Below are positions 38,201 to 50,956 of a DNA stretch of 64,000 nucleotides, one piece after another; the first letter of the stretch is position 1; the number at the start of each line of letters is the position of its first letter. The DNA is taken from the NCBI GenBank assembly GCA_947568835.1, contig OX387604.1:8835860-8899859 (forward strand), in the 5' to 3' direction. Position numbers and translations under genes: made by a program. The stretch comes from Protonemura montana. Lineage: Eukaryota > Arthropoda > Insecta > Plecoptera > Nemouridae. The notes beneath the pieces were generated by a model, which had not been told where the DNA came from, did no database searches, and saw nothing but the letters and a program-made list of their open reading frames with translations.

Positions 38201-41200
38201 CAGCCTGTAGGCGGAGCTCCACAGTTGTTGCACAAAAAGAATGCATTCCACAAAGCTAACACACTGCCCAAGGTACGTAACCTGTGTAACCTGTGTACTT
38301 GATTCTCCACGCAACTGAAGGCTCTAAAGGTGGTCAGTTAACAACTGTGTCCTTCTGAAGGTGGACATTTACTTTGAAACAGTTGTGAGAAACACAGAAA
38401 ACCATTGTTTGGATAGACAGCTAGCAGATCTGGTTTGCATTTGGGGCATCCCAAAGTAGCACTCTCATATAATATTAACAGTCTTAAAATCTTAGAAAAT
38501 CATAGATATCTTAAATAATGCCCCTGATAAAATTTAAAATCAAAGATCTCAGTTTTTTTTTTTTATAATCTCAATTTCCAGATCTCAGATGCATTTCAAT
38601 ACTGTTTTAGATTGAAATACCATCAGCAATGTGGCCTAGTCCCCCTCGAGTGGAGGAACACCACGAAGCTGCTCTATCGCTTGATGGGGAGATTCTCAAT
38701 CAGGACCATGAGATGCTGCGGATAAAACGAGGCCACGTGCTGGCGGAGTTGATCGACACAGAGAGAGTCTATGTGCTGGAGCTGCGATCGATACTGATGG
38801 TAACAAAATCTTCTATGAACCGTTGCATCTAAGTCCAGCTACAGTGTATGTTACGTACATAAATCAATTACAACTTTTTTTTCTGCTCCTACGTGTTTTT
38901 ATTTGAGATATTTGACATACCAAAAGTGACAAAATTAGTGCCCAATAAGGAAAAATTTTCAATTTTAATAATAAAAAATTGATAATTATATGAATGGTTT
39001 CACAATAGCTATTCATAATAAAAGTTTTGCTTGTGTCTAAAAGACTTCTGGTTGATTTCAAGAGCCGAGGGGAATAGGCCATTGTTGGCACTAAACGGTC
39101 ATTAATATCCTTTAGGGGTACAAGAATGAGTTGCTGATGAGTGAAATGCAGTCACTGGTTCCACCAGCGCTGGTCAACAAATCAGACGTACTCTTCGGCA
39201 ACCTGGACGAGATCTGCTCATTCCATGGTGACACCTTCCTGAGAGACTTGGAGAACTGTATTTCAGACACGGAGCTGGTCGCTTTGTGCTTCACACAGAG
39301 GGTAAGTGTCCCTACAACATCCTGACGTACTTCAGTGGTGCAGGGACTTAAATAAGTTTTATTAGAAACTTGCAAACAATCTAATTTATCCTTAAAAATA
39401 GAATGGAATTTATTTATTTTTTGCTATCATCCCTTGCTATTTATAAGTTTGATGTCAGCGGTATTTCCTCAATGCAATCCCGTCTAAAATGTTCCAGCGG
39501 GAAGCGTTCCACCGGCTGTATAGCTACTACTGCCAGAACATGGCCCGCTCAGAGCAGTTGCGTGAGACGGTCGGCGAACGGAATATGTTCTTTCAGGCTT
39601 GTCAGCTAAAGCTTGGACACAAACTGCCTCTGGCAGCATACTTGCTCAAGCCGGTGCAGCGAATCACCAAGTACCAGCTCCTACTCAAGGTGAGCCGTCG
39701 TCAAACGATTTCCGAGAGAATAACAGAACAAGGCAGAAAAAATAAACAAATTAACTTACCAAAGTCGAAGTAGTCATTTGTGAAAGAAGAAGACACTCTT
39801 CATCTTTCACAATCAAACACTTTGACTTCTGTAAGTTGCGTTTCATTCTTTCTTGTTTTTTACCAGCCTTTTGGCTCTCTTACCATTTCCAAGAAAAGGA
39901 AAGGAGTGGACTAGAGTCTCGAAAATTTTTATGCAAGCTATTTGATTTTTTTTCAGGATTTATTGCGCTACAGTGAAGACCGAAATCTGTGCAAAGAGCT
40001 GCAAGAGGCACTGGATTGCATGCTTGTGGTGGTAAAATGTGTCAACGATTCCTTGCATCAAGTAGCAATCACCGGATTCTGGGTGGGTTTTTAATATTGT
40101 GATTTCATTAATATTCGATTATTTTACAATAGTATGATAATGATAGTAGTGATAGTGATAATGATAGTAGTAATGATGATAAACATTTTATATTTATTTT
40201 TCCTGAAATGGTCTGTAGGGCGAACTTCATGATCAGGGCGATCTCCTCATGCAAGGATCTTTTTCGCTGTGGACCGACAGCAAGAAAGACAGGCTGCTGC
40301 GTCTGAAACCAATGCAGCGTCACATTTTTCTCTACATGAAAGCCATGCTTTTCTGCAAACGAGCACCCAACAAAGCTCATAACACCTATCATTTTAAACG
40401 ATATCTCAAAGTAAGTTTTATGTTCTTTGCTGGCTGAGTGGCCAATTTATGTTTTTGTTGGGAGACGAAATATGAACATTGAGCTCGTATTAAAGAGATC
40501 TTGATTTTTAGATGTCCCAAATCGGGCTGACCGAATCGGTGAAGGGTGATGGTCGCAAGTTTGAGGTGTGGCTTCAAGGACGTCAAGAGGTGCACATGAT
40601 CCAGGCAGCCAGTGTTGAAGAGAAGAACACGTGGGTGAAAGAAATCAAGCGAGTCCTTCTGAATCAGCTAGCGGAGCTAAAGGGGGAAAAAATAAGACAG
40701 TATTCTCTGACCAGCCAACAAGTTCACAGGTAGGAAAGGTGGCATTTGGTCAAGAATTTTCTTGGATTCTGAGCTCTTCTAACTTTTATCGAAAGCTTTA
40801 TCTCATCGCAATATCAGCACAACAGAGCAATATTGTCATACACGTTCAAACATACAACCACATCTCTGGAAACCAACATGAAACTGAAGTTATGTTTTTA
40901 AATAGACCGTTGCGCCAGACAAGTTCTTGGGAGAGTCACCAAGGTACTAGCCTGAGTCTCGACGAAGCAAGCAAGCGGCCACTGCAACGACATAGTTTGG
41001 AGGAAGAAGCGGAAGGAGGAGGAGCCTGGAGCTCAGATTACAGCAACAGTGAAGATGAGGAGACGGAGCAGACTGACGTGAGTGGCATATCCAACGTTTT
41101 GTGAGTTTTGCAGCAAAACCATTAAGCAATATTCATATAAAAACATCACTTTTGATATTTAGTGCTAGTGCTTATAGCCCAGCTTTCTAACTTTGTTCTA

Positions 41201-42494
41201 ACTAGCTAAATTTTTGCGGACACATTTTTCGCACTGCCCTTGTATTGCGTACAAAAATTGTATTGATTGAATGGAAGGTTGTCTAAAATGATGTAAACAC
41301 AAGTTTTTGACGTTTTTCTGTTAAAACAAGTTTTTACTGACAAAGTTTTGTGTGTAAAATCCACCAATAGCTCTAAAAAATGTACTAGATCATCAAATTC
41401 AAAAATTTTTAATTATTCAACTATTTTGTTTGTGTTAATCTTTTTGTTTCTTATGTATTTTTATAAATAAATGCTTATTAAGCTGCTAATTTCGTAAATC
41501 AAGCTATTTTCCAATCTCTTCTGTCCCTGCTTCTAGCAATGCAGTTGGTTTCCAATAATTAATTTTTTTTTTTTTGAGGTTCACTGGCTCTTTTGGTATA
41601 TTAAGTTAATCCTGTCTAGCAGACGTCCTTTTGCTGACAGAATTTATGTTTGTCATAATGATTGTTTGCTTGTCTAGGGAGGGAGATACACCTCTCTGGC
41701 TGACTATTGCTCCATGGGTTGCGGAGAGGTTTCGATGAAAGAAGGTGACATCGTTGAGTTGCTCAAGGTCGGCTGTGCTGGCTGGTGGTATGTTAAGATA
41801 CTAGGTATGTCCTAACACTCATCTTATCAATGTATCTTGCTTAAATAATATAAAGTATTATGTGGCAGAATATTTCAAAATAATTAATCTTCACTAGTTT
41901 AAGCTAAGTAAGATCGATTGTTGATGTTGTGCTTTACTGACTTATCTTATTGACGCTTGATAAGTTTCTGAATAGGGGCATGGCTAATCTTTTTATTGAC
42001 ACCATAAAGAGGCAAATAAATATTTACGATATCGGAATATAGGAATGAATGAAAAAAATGCCAATACATTATACAACTTACAAGGCAGCCTTGTTCACAC
42101 ATGAGATAGGAAGAATAAAAATCCAAGATCGTGAAAGTTTAAATACAGAGATATAATTTTTTCATTTGGTGAGGTGGGCACTCATGAAATCAATGAAGCC
42201 CACTTTATTATTTTTTTTATTTTTATAAATAGCCACAAATAATACGGCATACACAAATTCAAATTAAATTACATTTAAAATTAATATAGTAACACATTTG
42301 CGTAATTCTTAAATGCTATGTAAAATGTACGTAAATAAAAATATGATTATGATTACAAAAAACTACAAAAGATGCTTATGATTGTTTTAGGATCTCAATT
42401 AGAAGGCTGGGCCCCATCTGCCTACCTTGATGGGCATGTGAGGAAGATGTCTCATGGTGTTGCATCTCATTCAACTTCTACACTTACAGAGTAA
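29273..42494 (+). CDS. Dbl-family Rho guanine nucleotide exchange factor, DBS/MCF2L type
   Basis: Activates Rho-family GTPases at membranes. Twenty exons in phase: 29273-29378, 32782-32974, 33465-33555, 33645-33758, 34192-34308, 34581-34706, 34819-35109, 36973-37086, 37181-37375, 37675-37875, 38057-38272, 38611-38799, 39116-39301, 39498-39689, 39957-40082, 40219-40410, 40512-40729, 40906-41077, 41678-41804 and 42391-42494; about 1089 aa. Domains: CRAL-TRIO/Sec14 about residues 45-195 (GCPIITFPDGGNF; MGFVLVIDRRNDRWSAVK). A spectrin-like helical region covers 210-500. The DH domain is at about 620-805 (VLAELIDTERVYVLELRSIL; YLLKPVQRITKYQLLLK). The PH domain is at about 820-950 (GDLLMQGSFSLWTDSKK; FEVWLQGRQEVHMIQAAS). 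A C-terminal SH3 is at about 1014-1075 (YTSLADYCSMGCGEVSMKEG; GWAPSAYL). Exon 1 is the weakest call. It fits the phase of exon 2 (K-G/D junction) but is separated by a 3.4-kb intron that holds another gene; translation could instead begin at the in-frame Met in exon 2. The stop TAA (42492) overlaps a GTAAGT donor-like site. Confidence 0.9.
29999..31723 (+). CDS. Transposase-like-domain nuclear protein, probably domesticated, nested in RhoGEF intron 1
   Basis: Three coding exons, 29999-30100, 30191-30430 and 30614-31723, all phase 0, give 483 aa. An acceptor (ACAATTTTAG) ends 4 bases before the ATG, so a non-coding first exon exists upstream. Visible features: a KKKRK nuclear-localisation-type stretch at about 125-129; a Cys cluster CECQEENCF at about 157-165; the basic run RRKERRRLRAQ; then YVFQGRRVCLDAFLYLENCT, RIRKHVMTHGVAPRVHGN and GKKPHNTF. 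From memory, the pattern Y-x-G-x-x-V-C-x-x-AF...RxHGN-x-G-x-x-P-x-N belongs to the N-terminal half of a large family of putative transposase-derived proteins in invertebrates. The catalytic C-terminal half is not present. Residues about 390-483 are instead rich in Gln, Thr, Ser and Gly, like an activation domain. A role as DNA-binding regulator is inference. An ATTAAA signal is at 31786-31791. Confidence 0.7.
31724..32781 (+). other. 3' UTR of the nested gene and remainder of RhoGEF intron 1
   Basis: AT-rich sequence with an ATTAAA at 31786-31791. No further coding exon was seen. A short open frame at 32533-32790 is not supported by any recognised similarity and merges into RhoGEF exon 2 only in another frame. 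Confidence 0.5.
35154..35592 (-). repeat. 5S rRNA-derived SINE, near full-length
   Basis: One of the most complete copies, in RhoGEF intron 7. On the + strand it opens with the reverse-complement tail (TGATTGATTGATTGATTTGTG then GTTTAACAACGCACTG). It passes through the body (AACATAGCCTAGAAGGGAGG; ATCCCTTCCGAAGGACGGTA; GAAGTTGCTATACTAACTTT) and ends with the head. The head, on the + strand GGTCACCCATCCAATACCTG then TTGCTTAACTTCGGTGATCT and ATGAGAACCGATG, is the reverse complement of animal 5S rRNA around positions 30-95, including the A box and C box. The Pol III sense strand is therefore minus. Confidence 0.88.
35825..36015. other. GC/CpG-rich island inside RhoGEF intron 7
   Basis: The stretch holds GGCGCGCCGCGGCAGCC, GGCCCGTGCTAGCC, CGAGCCGACCGCGCAGCGAG and GCGGGCGAGTTCGACG, against a strongly AT-rich surrounding. 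It carries no recognisable coding similarity. It could be an internal promoter for a shorter RhoGEF form, or a fragment of a GC-rich transposon. DNA from about 36010 to 36850 is also less AT-rich than average but gave no recognisable product. Confidence 0.35.
40128..40190 (+). repeat. Impure (GATARTAGT) microsatellite
   Basis: Tandem GATAATGATAGTAGTGATAG-type units in RhoGEF intron 15, just before the acceptor of the exon at 40219. Confidence 0.7.
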
Positions 42495-43502
42495 GTTTCA
42501 AGCTCTGCTAACAAACTGGTCCATCATTGAAACGAAAACGTCTGGTTTTAATGTGCAATTATTGAAAATTTGTCTTTGAAGGGTTTGAGCGTGCTTTGTT
42601 TCTTGATTACTTGACGGTTGGTAGACGCACATTGTTGTTCCTGTGAGAGCTTTTGCTAGTAAAAAATCAGTACCTAGTGTTTTTCGTCGATAAGAATACC
42701 AAAGTGTAATCTTGACCCTTTTATTTTTTTGTTATTGCGCTTCAATATTTTATTTTATTTGTTAACTACTAGAAGGTGCTTCACCAGCGTACCTGCTTTT
42801 AGCTTTGGTAGTTACTACGCTGGTTTGTAATTTGTGGCATTGTCAGATTTTCTGTATGTTGTTAATCAAAGTAAATGCAAAACAAGAAATCTCATATATT
42901 TAGATTAGCCTTTGGTGCAGCCAAGCATGCGATGCGTAATCAGTAATCACTAATCAATTAAGAACTTCCCGAAAAAATAAGTCATTTCATAATATGAAGA
43001 GAATCAACTAGGATGCTATTTAGGTAAAATACAGTAAGGCTATAGTAAAAGTAGTAAAAGGATGTGTAGGATTGTCCAAAGACTTTTTCAAAAGCATAGG
43101 CAATTAAATCAGTAATTTCCAGTGTCATTAGTATCAGTTGCAATATTGCGGTAAAATAAGTCTCTGGATTTCTGACCATTTTGGTGACCCATAAAATATG
43201 GATCGTTTCTAGTAAAAAATCTACCTAAAGTATTCCTAAAGCCACTTCTTATATTAACCCAATGACCTCTTTGCCTATCTATTTACATTCTTCATCAATA
43301 TTTATTAATTGTACTATAGCCAATTACCCTTGTACTAGGTTCAATAATAGAACAAAACCATTCCAACTTCTGAGACTTTGATCTGGCTTTTTTTCAAATG
43401 ACACGGTATCTGATGTAGTAGTACTTAGTATAAATGAATGAATTGCTAGTCATTTATAGAAGTAGTATTACTGGATAACGAGATGAGTGTGTGGGGTGGG
43501 GA

Positions 43503-43517
43503 GGGGGGGGGGGGGGG
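43503..43517 (+). repeat. Homopolymer run of 15 G
   Basis: An uninterrupted G tract within a longer G-rich stretch (43481-43520), unusual in this AT-rich region. It could form a quadruplex and is error-prone in sequencing. Confidence 0.9.
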
Positions 43518-43760
43518 TCGGTGCTTGACTAACTTTACTATGATAATTACATTTTCCTATGCCTGTTTGCGTCACATGCAATGTTTAGTGGGGCCTGCTG
43601 AGTTGATGATGTGTGACGGAAATTCTGCTGTTAGAATTGAGTGTTGCAAACTTAGAATGCTGAGCTAGGGTTTTTTTTTTTGAAGTTGCAAGTATTTCTC
43701 ATTATGTTAAATATGAAAGCGTAGGAGTTGTTGCTAGAGATCACTAGTTCAGAGGTCAAG

Positions 43761-44152
43761 AGGTTATAGGTAGAGTTTCAACGTCAATGTTACAGTCTCT
43801 GCGTGAAAGATGGCAGCCAAATGACCACCTTACCGACAAAAATGCAGAGTACTGGAACATCACGTTAAGTGGAGCCACTGTCGTCTTAATTTTAATTTCG
43901 ATATTTCTCGTAGGATAACTCGCTTTTGAGACTTTTCATGCTTAAAAAATCTCCATCAATGTTTACCTCAACGATTGATATACACGTAACGATATTAAAA
44001 AGCGAGTAACCTACGAGAAATATCGAAATTAAATTTCATACGACAGTGGCTCCACTTAACGTGACGTTCCAGTACTCTGAATTTTTGTCAGTAAGGTAGT
44101 CATCTTTCACGCAGAGACTGTAACATTGACGTTGTTTCTCTACCTATAACCT
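43761..44152. mobile_element. Long foldback (inverted-repeat) element, MITE-like
   Basis: Arms at about 43761-43930 and 43995-44152 are reverse complements with high identity over some 160 bases, around a loop of about 65 bases. The outer ends read AGGTTATAGGTAGAG and CTCTACCTATAACCT. Internal matches include CAATGTTACAGTCTCTGCGT and TAAGTGGAGCCACTGTCGT with their complements in the other arm. No open reading frame or clear target-site duplication was seen. A weak match to the arm (CGACAGTGACCCCACTTA) occurs at about 46740. Confidence 0.8.
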
Positions 44153-47100
44153 ACAGTCAACGGTTGTACGCTTGTGCATGGAAACTGAGGAGAATTAATT
44201 GTGTTTTTGAGATGTAAGCAAATAGTAAAGCAGAGTTGAAATGGACATGGTACCTATACTAGTTTGATACTATAATTGCTGGCCACCTACTGAATCATCT
44301 TTTATAAGGTTAATGATAAATGAATTTTGATAATAAAAGCTGTTAAGTATTATTAATAATAGGTGAAGCATATATCCATCATATTTCTTACAAAACTAAA
44401 TACTGCAGGTTTTGCTGAAGAAATAGTTGATATCATTTCAACTATATCATAACAGGCAGGAGACAGTCCTGATGCCACTCAGCTTTATGCTACATGGCTC
44501 ATATTCTAGCCAACTGAACAATAATCTTTTGATACATTTGGTACATAGAAAAAGCTAGGTACTGTCAGGCGCTATACTTTCGGAGGGAAATACCTGAAAT
44601 ACGACAAACGTTACTTGCTGAACGATGTCGTGAATATTGTTAGTCTTTCCACATAAGGTAGTAGTTTACTGAATAGTCCAAACGTAAATTTACTACAGTA
44701 GGCCGAAAAATTGAGATAATATTTACTACGTGCATAAGGTGCAGTGAGCTTTTTTTTTTCGTAATTTGTATTTAAAAATGCTTACATAATGCAATATCTT
44801 TCAATTGTTATCAGGCTGATTGTTTTAAAAGATGTTACAGAGATAAAGTCACTCAAAAAAGTGTATATAGAAGAAAGATAACTGAAATAATTAACAGGTT
44901 TTCATTGTATTTTGTATCAATCCAAATGGTCATTGCCAAAATAATAATCGTTGGCAAATGAAGAACTTACTGGACTGAAACGGTTGGAGATAGATTGCAA
45001 GCAAACGTTTCTCAGGACAATGTGTTCGTTTTGGTTTCTCAAAATACCAGGCATGCAGACTAGACTGCCTCTGTGTTGATCGGCATTAAACCACAGCATA
45101 TTAATCTTATTCAAACGTCTATAGCCGACGTAGAATGAAGTCCACGCCCAAAGCTGCCTAAACTATTCAAAACTGTTTAAGATTCTTGCTCAAGATTTAT
45201 CTCGCAAATATCTGATTTTTCAATTTTCTTAACCATATACTATTTAAATTGGATTGTCTAGCTTCGAACTGGCTATGCCATAAACCGAGTCAGTCTGATT
45301 GCAGTCTGGTATGAGTAGGCCGAATCTGGAATATAAATGTGAAAGTTTCTGAAGCGCATCTTACCTACACTTGTGTATTGTAACACTATAAAGATGTGAT
45401 GATACAGACTATTTAAAGTAAGGAAATCAGTATTATTTCATTATAACCTCAATAACCTAAGTGTAGATATGCTGCTTATAACCATTTTATAGACTGCAGC
45501 AATAAGTATTACCTACTTAATATTTGTTTATCCCCGAGTAAAAATATGATGCTATTTCTCTAAAATTATTCTACAATAATCAGTTACTGGAAAATTATAT
45601 AATATGCTGGATATCAGAGGCAAAAATAAAATTGAATTTAGTTCTAAGCTGGGAAAGATTTTTTTTTAGATATATTTGACATCTATTAATAAATTGTTTT
45701 GCTAGGGTATTTTTTTATACCAGATTTTCATTTTCAATTAGTGGATTTGCAAACGAGTTAATGTTGATGGTTTCATGGTTTACGGTTTGAAACGATTTAC
45801 CTTCACAACTTCATGTATTTGCATGAAAGCAGGGGTTGGAATCATTGATTTGATTTCGAATCAGAATGTCAGAACTGAAGCCCATTGATAAAAGCAATTT
45901 GGTACCCAGAGAGAAACAGTTTAGTAGCAGAGAGTAACAAAATTTCAATCTCCAGAGGAAGTAAATCCAATTTCCTGTAAGAAGAAAGAATCACAAACAC
46001 ACAAACAGGTAGAATGAATGACCAACATTTCTGTTTCAAGTCGTAGTTCCTGAAATGCATTTGTTGAGTAAAATTAAATTTTTCACATTTGCATGAAGTG
46101 AAATTCAGCTGTCAAACCAAGACCGGACAAAGGATTTGAAAAAAATCAGTTCTATGACCCAGTTTAACCTAAGTACTGTAAAACAGGGAAGTGATTTTAT
46201 ATGTTTTCAAGTTGTAATTGCTGGTTACTTTTTCACTGCCCATCGGAAAACAAGTAATTTCAAGACATTTGATACACAATTGCCACAAATGCTTGGCAAC
46301 TACATCTCTCAAAAATAAATATATGTGATTTAATTTGATAGCCGATAATAAATCTCATTGGAGCTGAACAAGCTAAAAAACTACATGCATATGTGTGAAC
46401 TAACTGCTGAAGAGAATGATAGCAAGATTTCAATCCCTGAATCAGATTTGCACTGTTATCAATATCTGTGGAACCATTTAGTTTCTAGGTATAGTCAGAG
46501 GGCCAAAGTATAGAATAGTCAAACTTTCTGTCAAGCAAACGAGCTGGTAATATGTGGTAGCGATAGGTGCCACTCGATGGCGCTTGCGGCACTCCTTTTT
46601 AAGAAACCTCTACAATTAAGTAATAAGAGCTCAAAATATCAATACATGTTTTTTTATTGCTAAGGATTAATAAACATTAATTGAGAAATAATAAACATTT
46701 GTAGGGGATACAACAATATTAAATTTCTTAACACTTGAAACGACAGTGACCCCACTTATTTTGGTAGGTAATACATTCGTTTAGCAGCTATTTTTTGCGA
46801 AGACAGTTGAAAATTAGCGCTGGTCTTTTGACTTTACCTATAAACTCGGCGGTGTAACTGTTACTACTGATGATACTACTGAGTTGGTATGCGTACATAG
46901 TACATATTGATGTTTAATATTAGAATGTGCCCTCTATATTTTACAAGAAAAAAATGTTAAGAGTAAATTTTCAGTTTTGTGGCCAGTGTCAATTTATGCT
47001 AACATTTGCATTATGTGTTCTCAACGATAATTGCTTATTTTCTGGTTCCAATGCGTAGTTTTTGGCACAAATTAGAACAAGTGTTGAAATTTATGTTTGA

Positions 47101-47940
47101 TCTAACCTTGTTGAATTTGCCAGCTGTTCAAAAATATCTTAAATTGTATCCGATAATGAAATAAAATCACACAAGCACAAACCTTACTTAAGGCTTCGAC
47201 TTGAAGCTTAAAATGAAATCAATTATTCTGAAACGAATTAACCTTGTTGTAAATAATGGATCAAAAAACAATACATGAACAGGTGCTTCCTGTTTATACT
47301 CTTAAGCATTACTATTTGAAACACAAAACAAGTACAATAAATAATCTTAGCTTGTACTGACTAGAAATGTACTGGAAACATCACTGAATAAATCAGGGCT
47401 GATATACAAATAAACGACTATATCTTTCCTAAATCCTCGACTCGAGCCATAATCCTTTGTCCAGAGATACTTTCCAGGTTACTTATGTAGATGATACAAA
47501 AAAAATTAAAATATATGTGAAATCCTTTAAAGTATCCTTGCAAAAATAGGCTAACATCTCATGGCCAAATAAATTCATTTTAATTTCTATCATTTTTGCA
47601 TATCTACCATTGGTAAGGAATTCCGAGGGAGGTTCAACGATCCTGGCAATAGATTAAAAACCACTGTGGATCCTTTTTGGGATATGCGTAGGAAAATGAA
47701 GATTGTTTGATCACAAAATAAGTTTATTAACAAAATAAAGTATCATAGAAACAAGTTCACCACAAAAATTACAAGTTCTTCCTCTAGATAGGTAAAGGAG
47801 CATGAGTTTCTAATGGGTGTATAAGTAACCATTATGCAGGTGTATTATCAAATATTTTCGAAGTGTGCAAATTGATTATATTTATTACAATTATTAACTA
47901 TTACATTGTAAGGAACAATAATTAATCCAAACAGTTTGGT

Positions 47941-48288
47941 ATGTTTGAAACACTGGTTCTCATGAGATCACAGAACAACAAAATTGTACTGGGTCAGGTA
48001 TTGGGTGGGTGAATATCATACTACTGATCCATCCTATTTGGGATGGAGGTAGTTCACAAGTTCTTGACAACATAGAATTGTGATGATATTCAAGTTGTGG
48101 GGTTCGTCAGAAAGGTCATTAAGCTGGTCCCTTTGTGAATTTTTGACAGGAGGGGGCTATGCTCTGGCACTGGATTTCCTCTCTGCCCTTCAAGTTTAGG
48201 TCATCATTATAGTCACCCACCAAACAATTAGAGCAGTGCTGCAGGTCAAAATAATGAAATATTTAACACCGTAACCCAATCAATCAAG
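47941..48288 (+). repeat. 5S rRNA-derived SINE, old diverged copy with head
   Basis: Plus-strand copy. The head reads ACTGGTTCTCATGAGATCAC, then TACTGGGTCAGGTATTGGGT and GGGTGAAT, a diverged match to 5S rRNA. The body keeps GGTCATTAAGCTGGTCC and AGTGCTGCAGGTC. The tail ends TTTAACACCGTAACC with CAATCAATCAAG. Confidence 0.7.
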
Positions 48289-48871
48289 ATTATAAAAGAT
48301 TAACTGTTTAACTGGGGGACTTTTTTCAAGACCTATGCTTTAGACAAAGGCCCCTGAGCAAAATAACAAAACAGCAAGACATTTTTTTGGTTTTTTTTCA
48401 GTGCTGTTTTGTTAACTAACTAACGTGGCGCATTATTCCGTCAAAATTGTGTCAACCTATTAGTTTTGCGAAAGGTGTTTGAAAAAAGTGTCAATGGTTT
48501 TAGATCAACCATTGCACTAGATGCTGAGTTTGTCAGCAACACATTAAGGGCCGTAACGAAAAATTAAAAACGAAACAAATCAGCGTTACTTTATTTCTTG
48601 TAACAGGATATTCATTTCTGGTTAAGGTTCAAGTCAGAAAATCAATTAATTTTTATATTGACGATATCCCAAAAATGTTTGTGGCATTTTAATTCTGATC
48701 ATTAAGGTTAAGTGTAATGAATGGGAATAATAAAATTATCCACATGTTTATTATCTAAACTTGATCTACACTAAGATTGGAAACTGTCTTTTTTCATCAT
48801 AGGTCAGGCATTAGATCGGTTCCTTAATTTTACATAGCAAGTTTATTTGTTGATTGTACTAATCTCATATC

Positions 48872-49282
48872 TTGATTGATTATTGGGGTTTAACGTCGGA
48901 CTGTTTTGACAACTGGCCCTGCGGCACTGGTCTAATGGCGTCGGTGAATGAGCGGATTATTATGAGGATGATGTTGAACATAACCTAGCCTAGAAGAAAG
49001 GAGGGGAAACCTGGTACCGGCACGTAGCCTACTCCGGTCAAATAACACCAAGGGGACCACCGGCTTAATGTCCCTTCCGAAGGACAAATCCATGCTGTCG
49101 AGAGGTTGATAAGCAAGGCGAATGAAGTTGCTGTACTAACTTTCATCCCTCCATCCCCTCTCCTGAACAGAACTGGTCATATGTATAATGGTCACCCATC
49201 CAATACCCGACTCAGCGCAGTGTCGCTTAACTTCGATGATCTCACGAGAGCCGTTGTTTCCAACATGCCAAACCGTTCGGTT
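48872..49282 (-). repeat. 5S rRNA-derived SINE, near full-length
   Basis: Best preserved copy with that at 35154. On the + strand it opens with TTGATTGATTATTGGGGTTT (tail), then AACATAACCTAGCCTAGAAG and TTAATGTCCCTTCCGAAGGA. It ends with the head GGTCACCCATCCAATACCCG, GTCGCTTAACTTCGATGATC and TCACGAGAGCCGTTG, the reverse complement of 5S rRNA. A 19-base deletion-like difference (missing GGTACAACTCGAACAACAG region) separates it from other copies. Confidence 0.88.
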
Positions 49283-50956
49283 CTCATATCTTTGGTTTCT
49301 GGGCCTGCATAGTAGTTAATCTCCTTATATTAACTGTGCTAAATCAGTGATAACTGATAACACATTTGAATGGTTTGAATACAATTTAGCTTTAAGCCAT
49401 ACAACAAATTGTTGCACTGCACAGAGTCAAAATGACATCTCTTAATAATAAATACAAATCGCAATTTTGGAATTATTGTAAATTAATAAGTAGAATTAGA
49501 TTTAATTCTGATAGCACCTTGTAGCCAGTGTTGGATAATAGATGGGTTTTTAGATGTCTAATGGTCATTCAATCGGACATTTAAGTGATTCCCCCAGAGT
49601 ATTATATTCTTGAAATCAAGCAGCGCAATAAAATCTACATTCTATGTCCATCTGTTGATACTTGGCATCGACCAAGTAAACGTGATAATGTTCATGTTGA
49701 CATTTAGCCGCCTAGCTAAAAACCAAAAATTAAGGATGCAGACCCTTACACGGTCAGACTTTTCAAAATTAAGATACATCAGCAAAACTAAAAAAAAAAA
49801 AAAAAACAGCACAGGAATAGGCTGTGTTCATGATTCATACTACTTTTTTTAATTGAAGGTATGGTGTCTTCACTCCAAGTCTTCCCGTATGTATATTTTG
49901 ACACTTTTTTTTAAATTCACCCTGTCTACGTATTTCATACTAATAAAATGTGTAATAATAGTAACCAAAGAGATGCTTTCTTTCATACATAATTTTTTTT
50001 TAAATTGGATTAATGCTTAAGGGTTTGATATCTGACCGTGTGGATCTCTGCTCGCATTGACATGAGGACTTTTAGCAACTCATTTTATATGTTCAAATGT
50101 GTCTGTTCCTATTATTTAATAGTGTTTTTGGCACAAAAAGCCTGGTAGCTGACGTGCTGACTGCAGTTTTACTGAACAATTTAAAGAAAGTGATAACATG
50201 TAGAATGATTCTGCTCTGATGGGATGGTCTTTAGTCAAATAAAAAGACCGCTGTTAAGGTTTCGGCTACGTTGGCATGGCCCTCTTTTGAACTAGTCGCT
50301 CTTTCATCGCACAGTGAAAGCAATTTCATTCAACTATCATAACAAAACTGATCATGAGAAAACAAACAACTGCATGCAAACACCTTTTACCCAATACTTG
50401 AATTGAGAGAAAGGAAAGAAAGAAACACTACTTTTATTGGTAGAAATGAAATGACTAATTGCAAAAGACAAAGAGAGGAATTACTATGTTGACCGGGTTA
50501 TTCCTTCTTTCCTTTTCCCCGATCCATTTACTGGCTTTTTGGCACTCTTACCTTTTATTTGATCTAATACAGTTACTTCACTCATTGATGAATTGTTCGT
50601 TTTTAAACTCACTGACTGCCAAATGCAATGCATACGACGTTCAGGGTGCTAAGTTGACAATTTATTTTCCCTGTCAGCAGGTATCACTCAATCTTCAGCT
50701 ATAGCTTACAATGCCAAATGTACAGCGTTGGATTAGGTTTTTTCGTACTTATTACAATGCATTAAGGACTTTCTAGCCTTCCAGTGCCAAAACTTAGAAT
50801 TTGCAGAAATATTTTTCCTTTCTTTCCGTTTTTGCAACGCAATTCCTCAATAGGATTGAGATAATGCTAGAAAGCTAGAATGTCCTTAAAACTGTTTTAG
50901 TATACTGTAACCTGAGAGGTAACTTGAGTAAGTGAATGAAGGATTTTGGTGCGTCT

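Larger units (their letters stand above)
42495..50956. other. Large intergenic region between convergent RhoGEF and BRF1 genes
   Basis: About 8.4 kb with no supported coding exon. It contains a 15-base G run (43503-43517), a long foldback element (43761-44152), two SINEs (47941-48288 and 48872-49282) and a 17-base A run (49790-49806). A minus-strand AATAAA at 50661-50666 probably serves BRF1. The remaining sequence is AT-rich, without recognisable genes or RNA. Confidence 0.55.
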
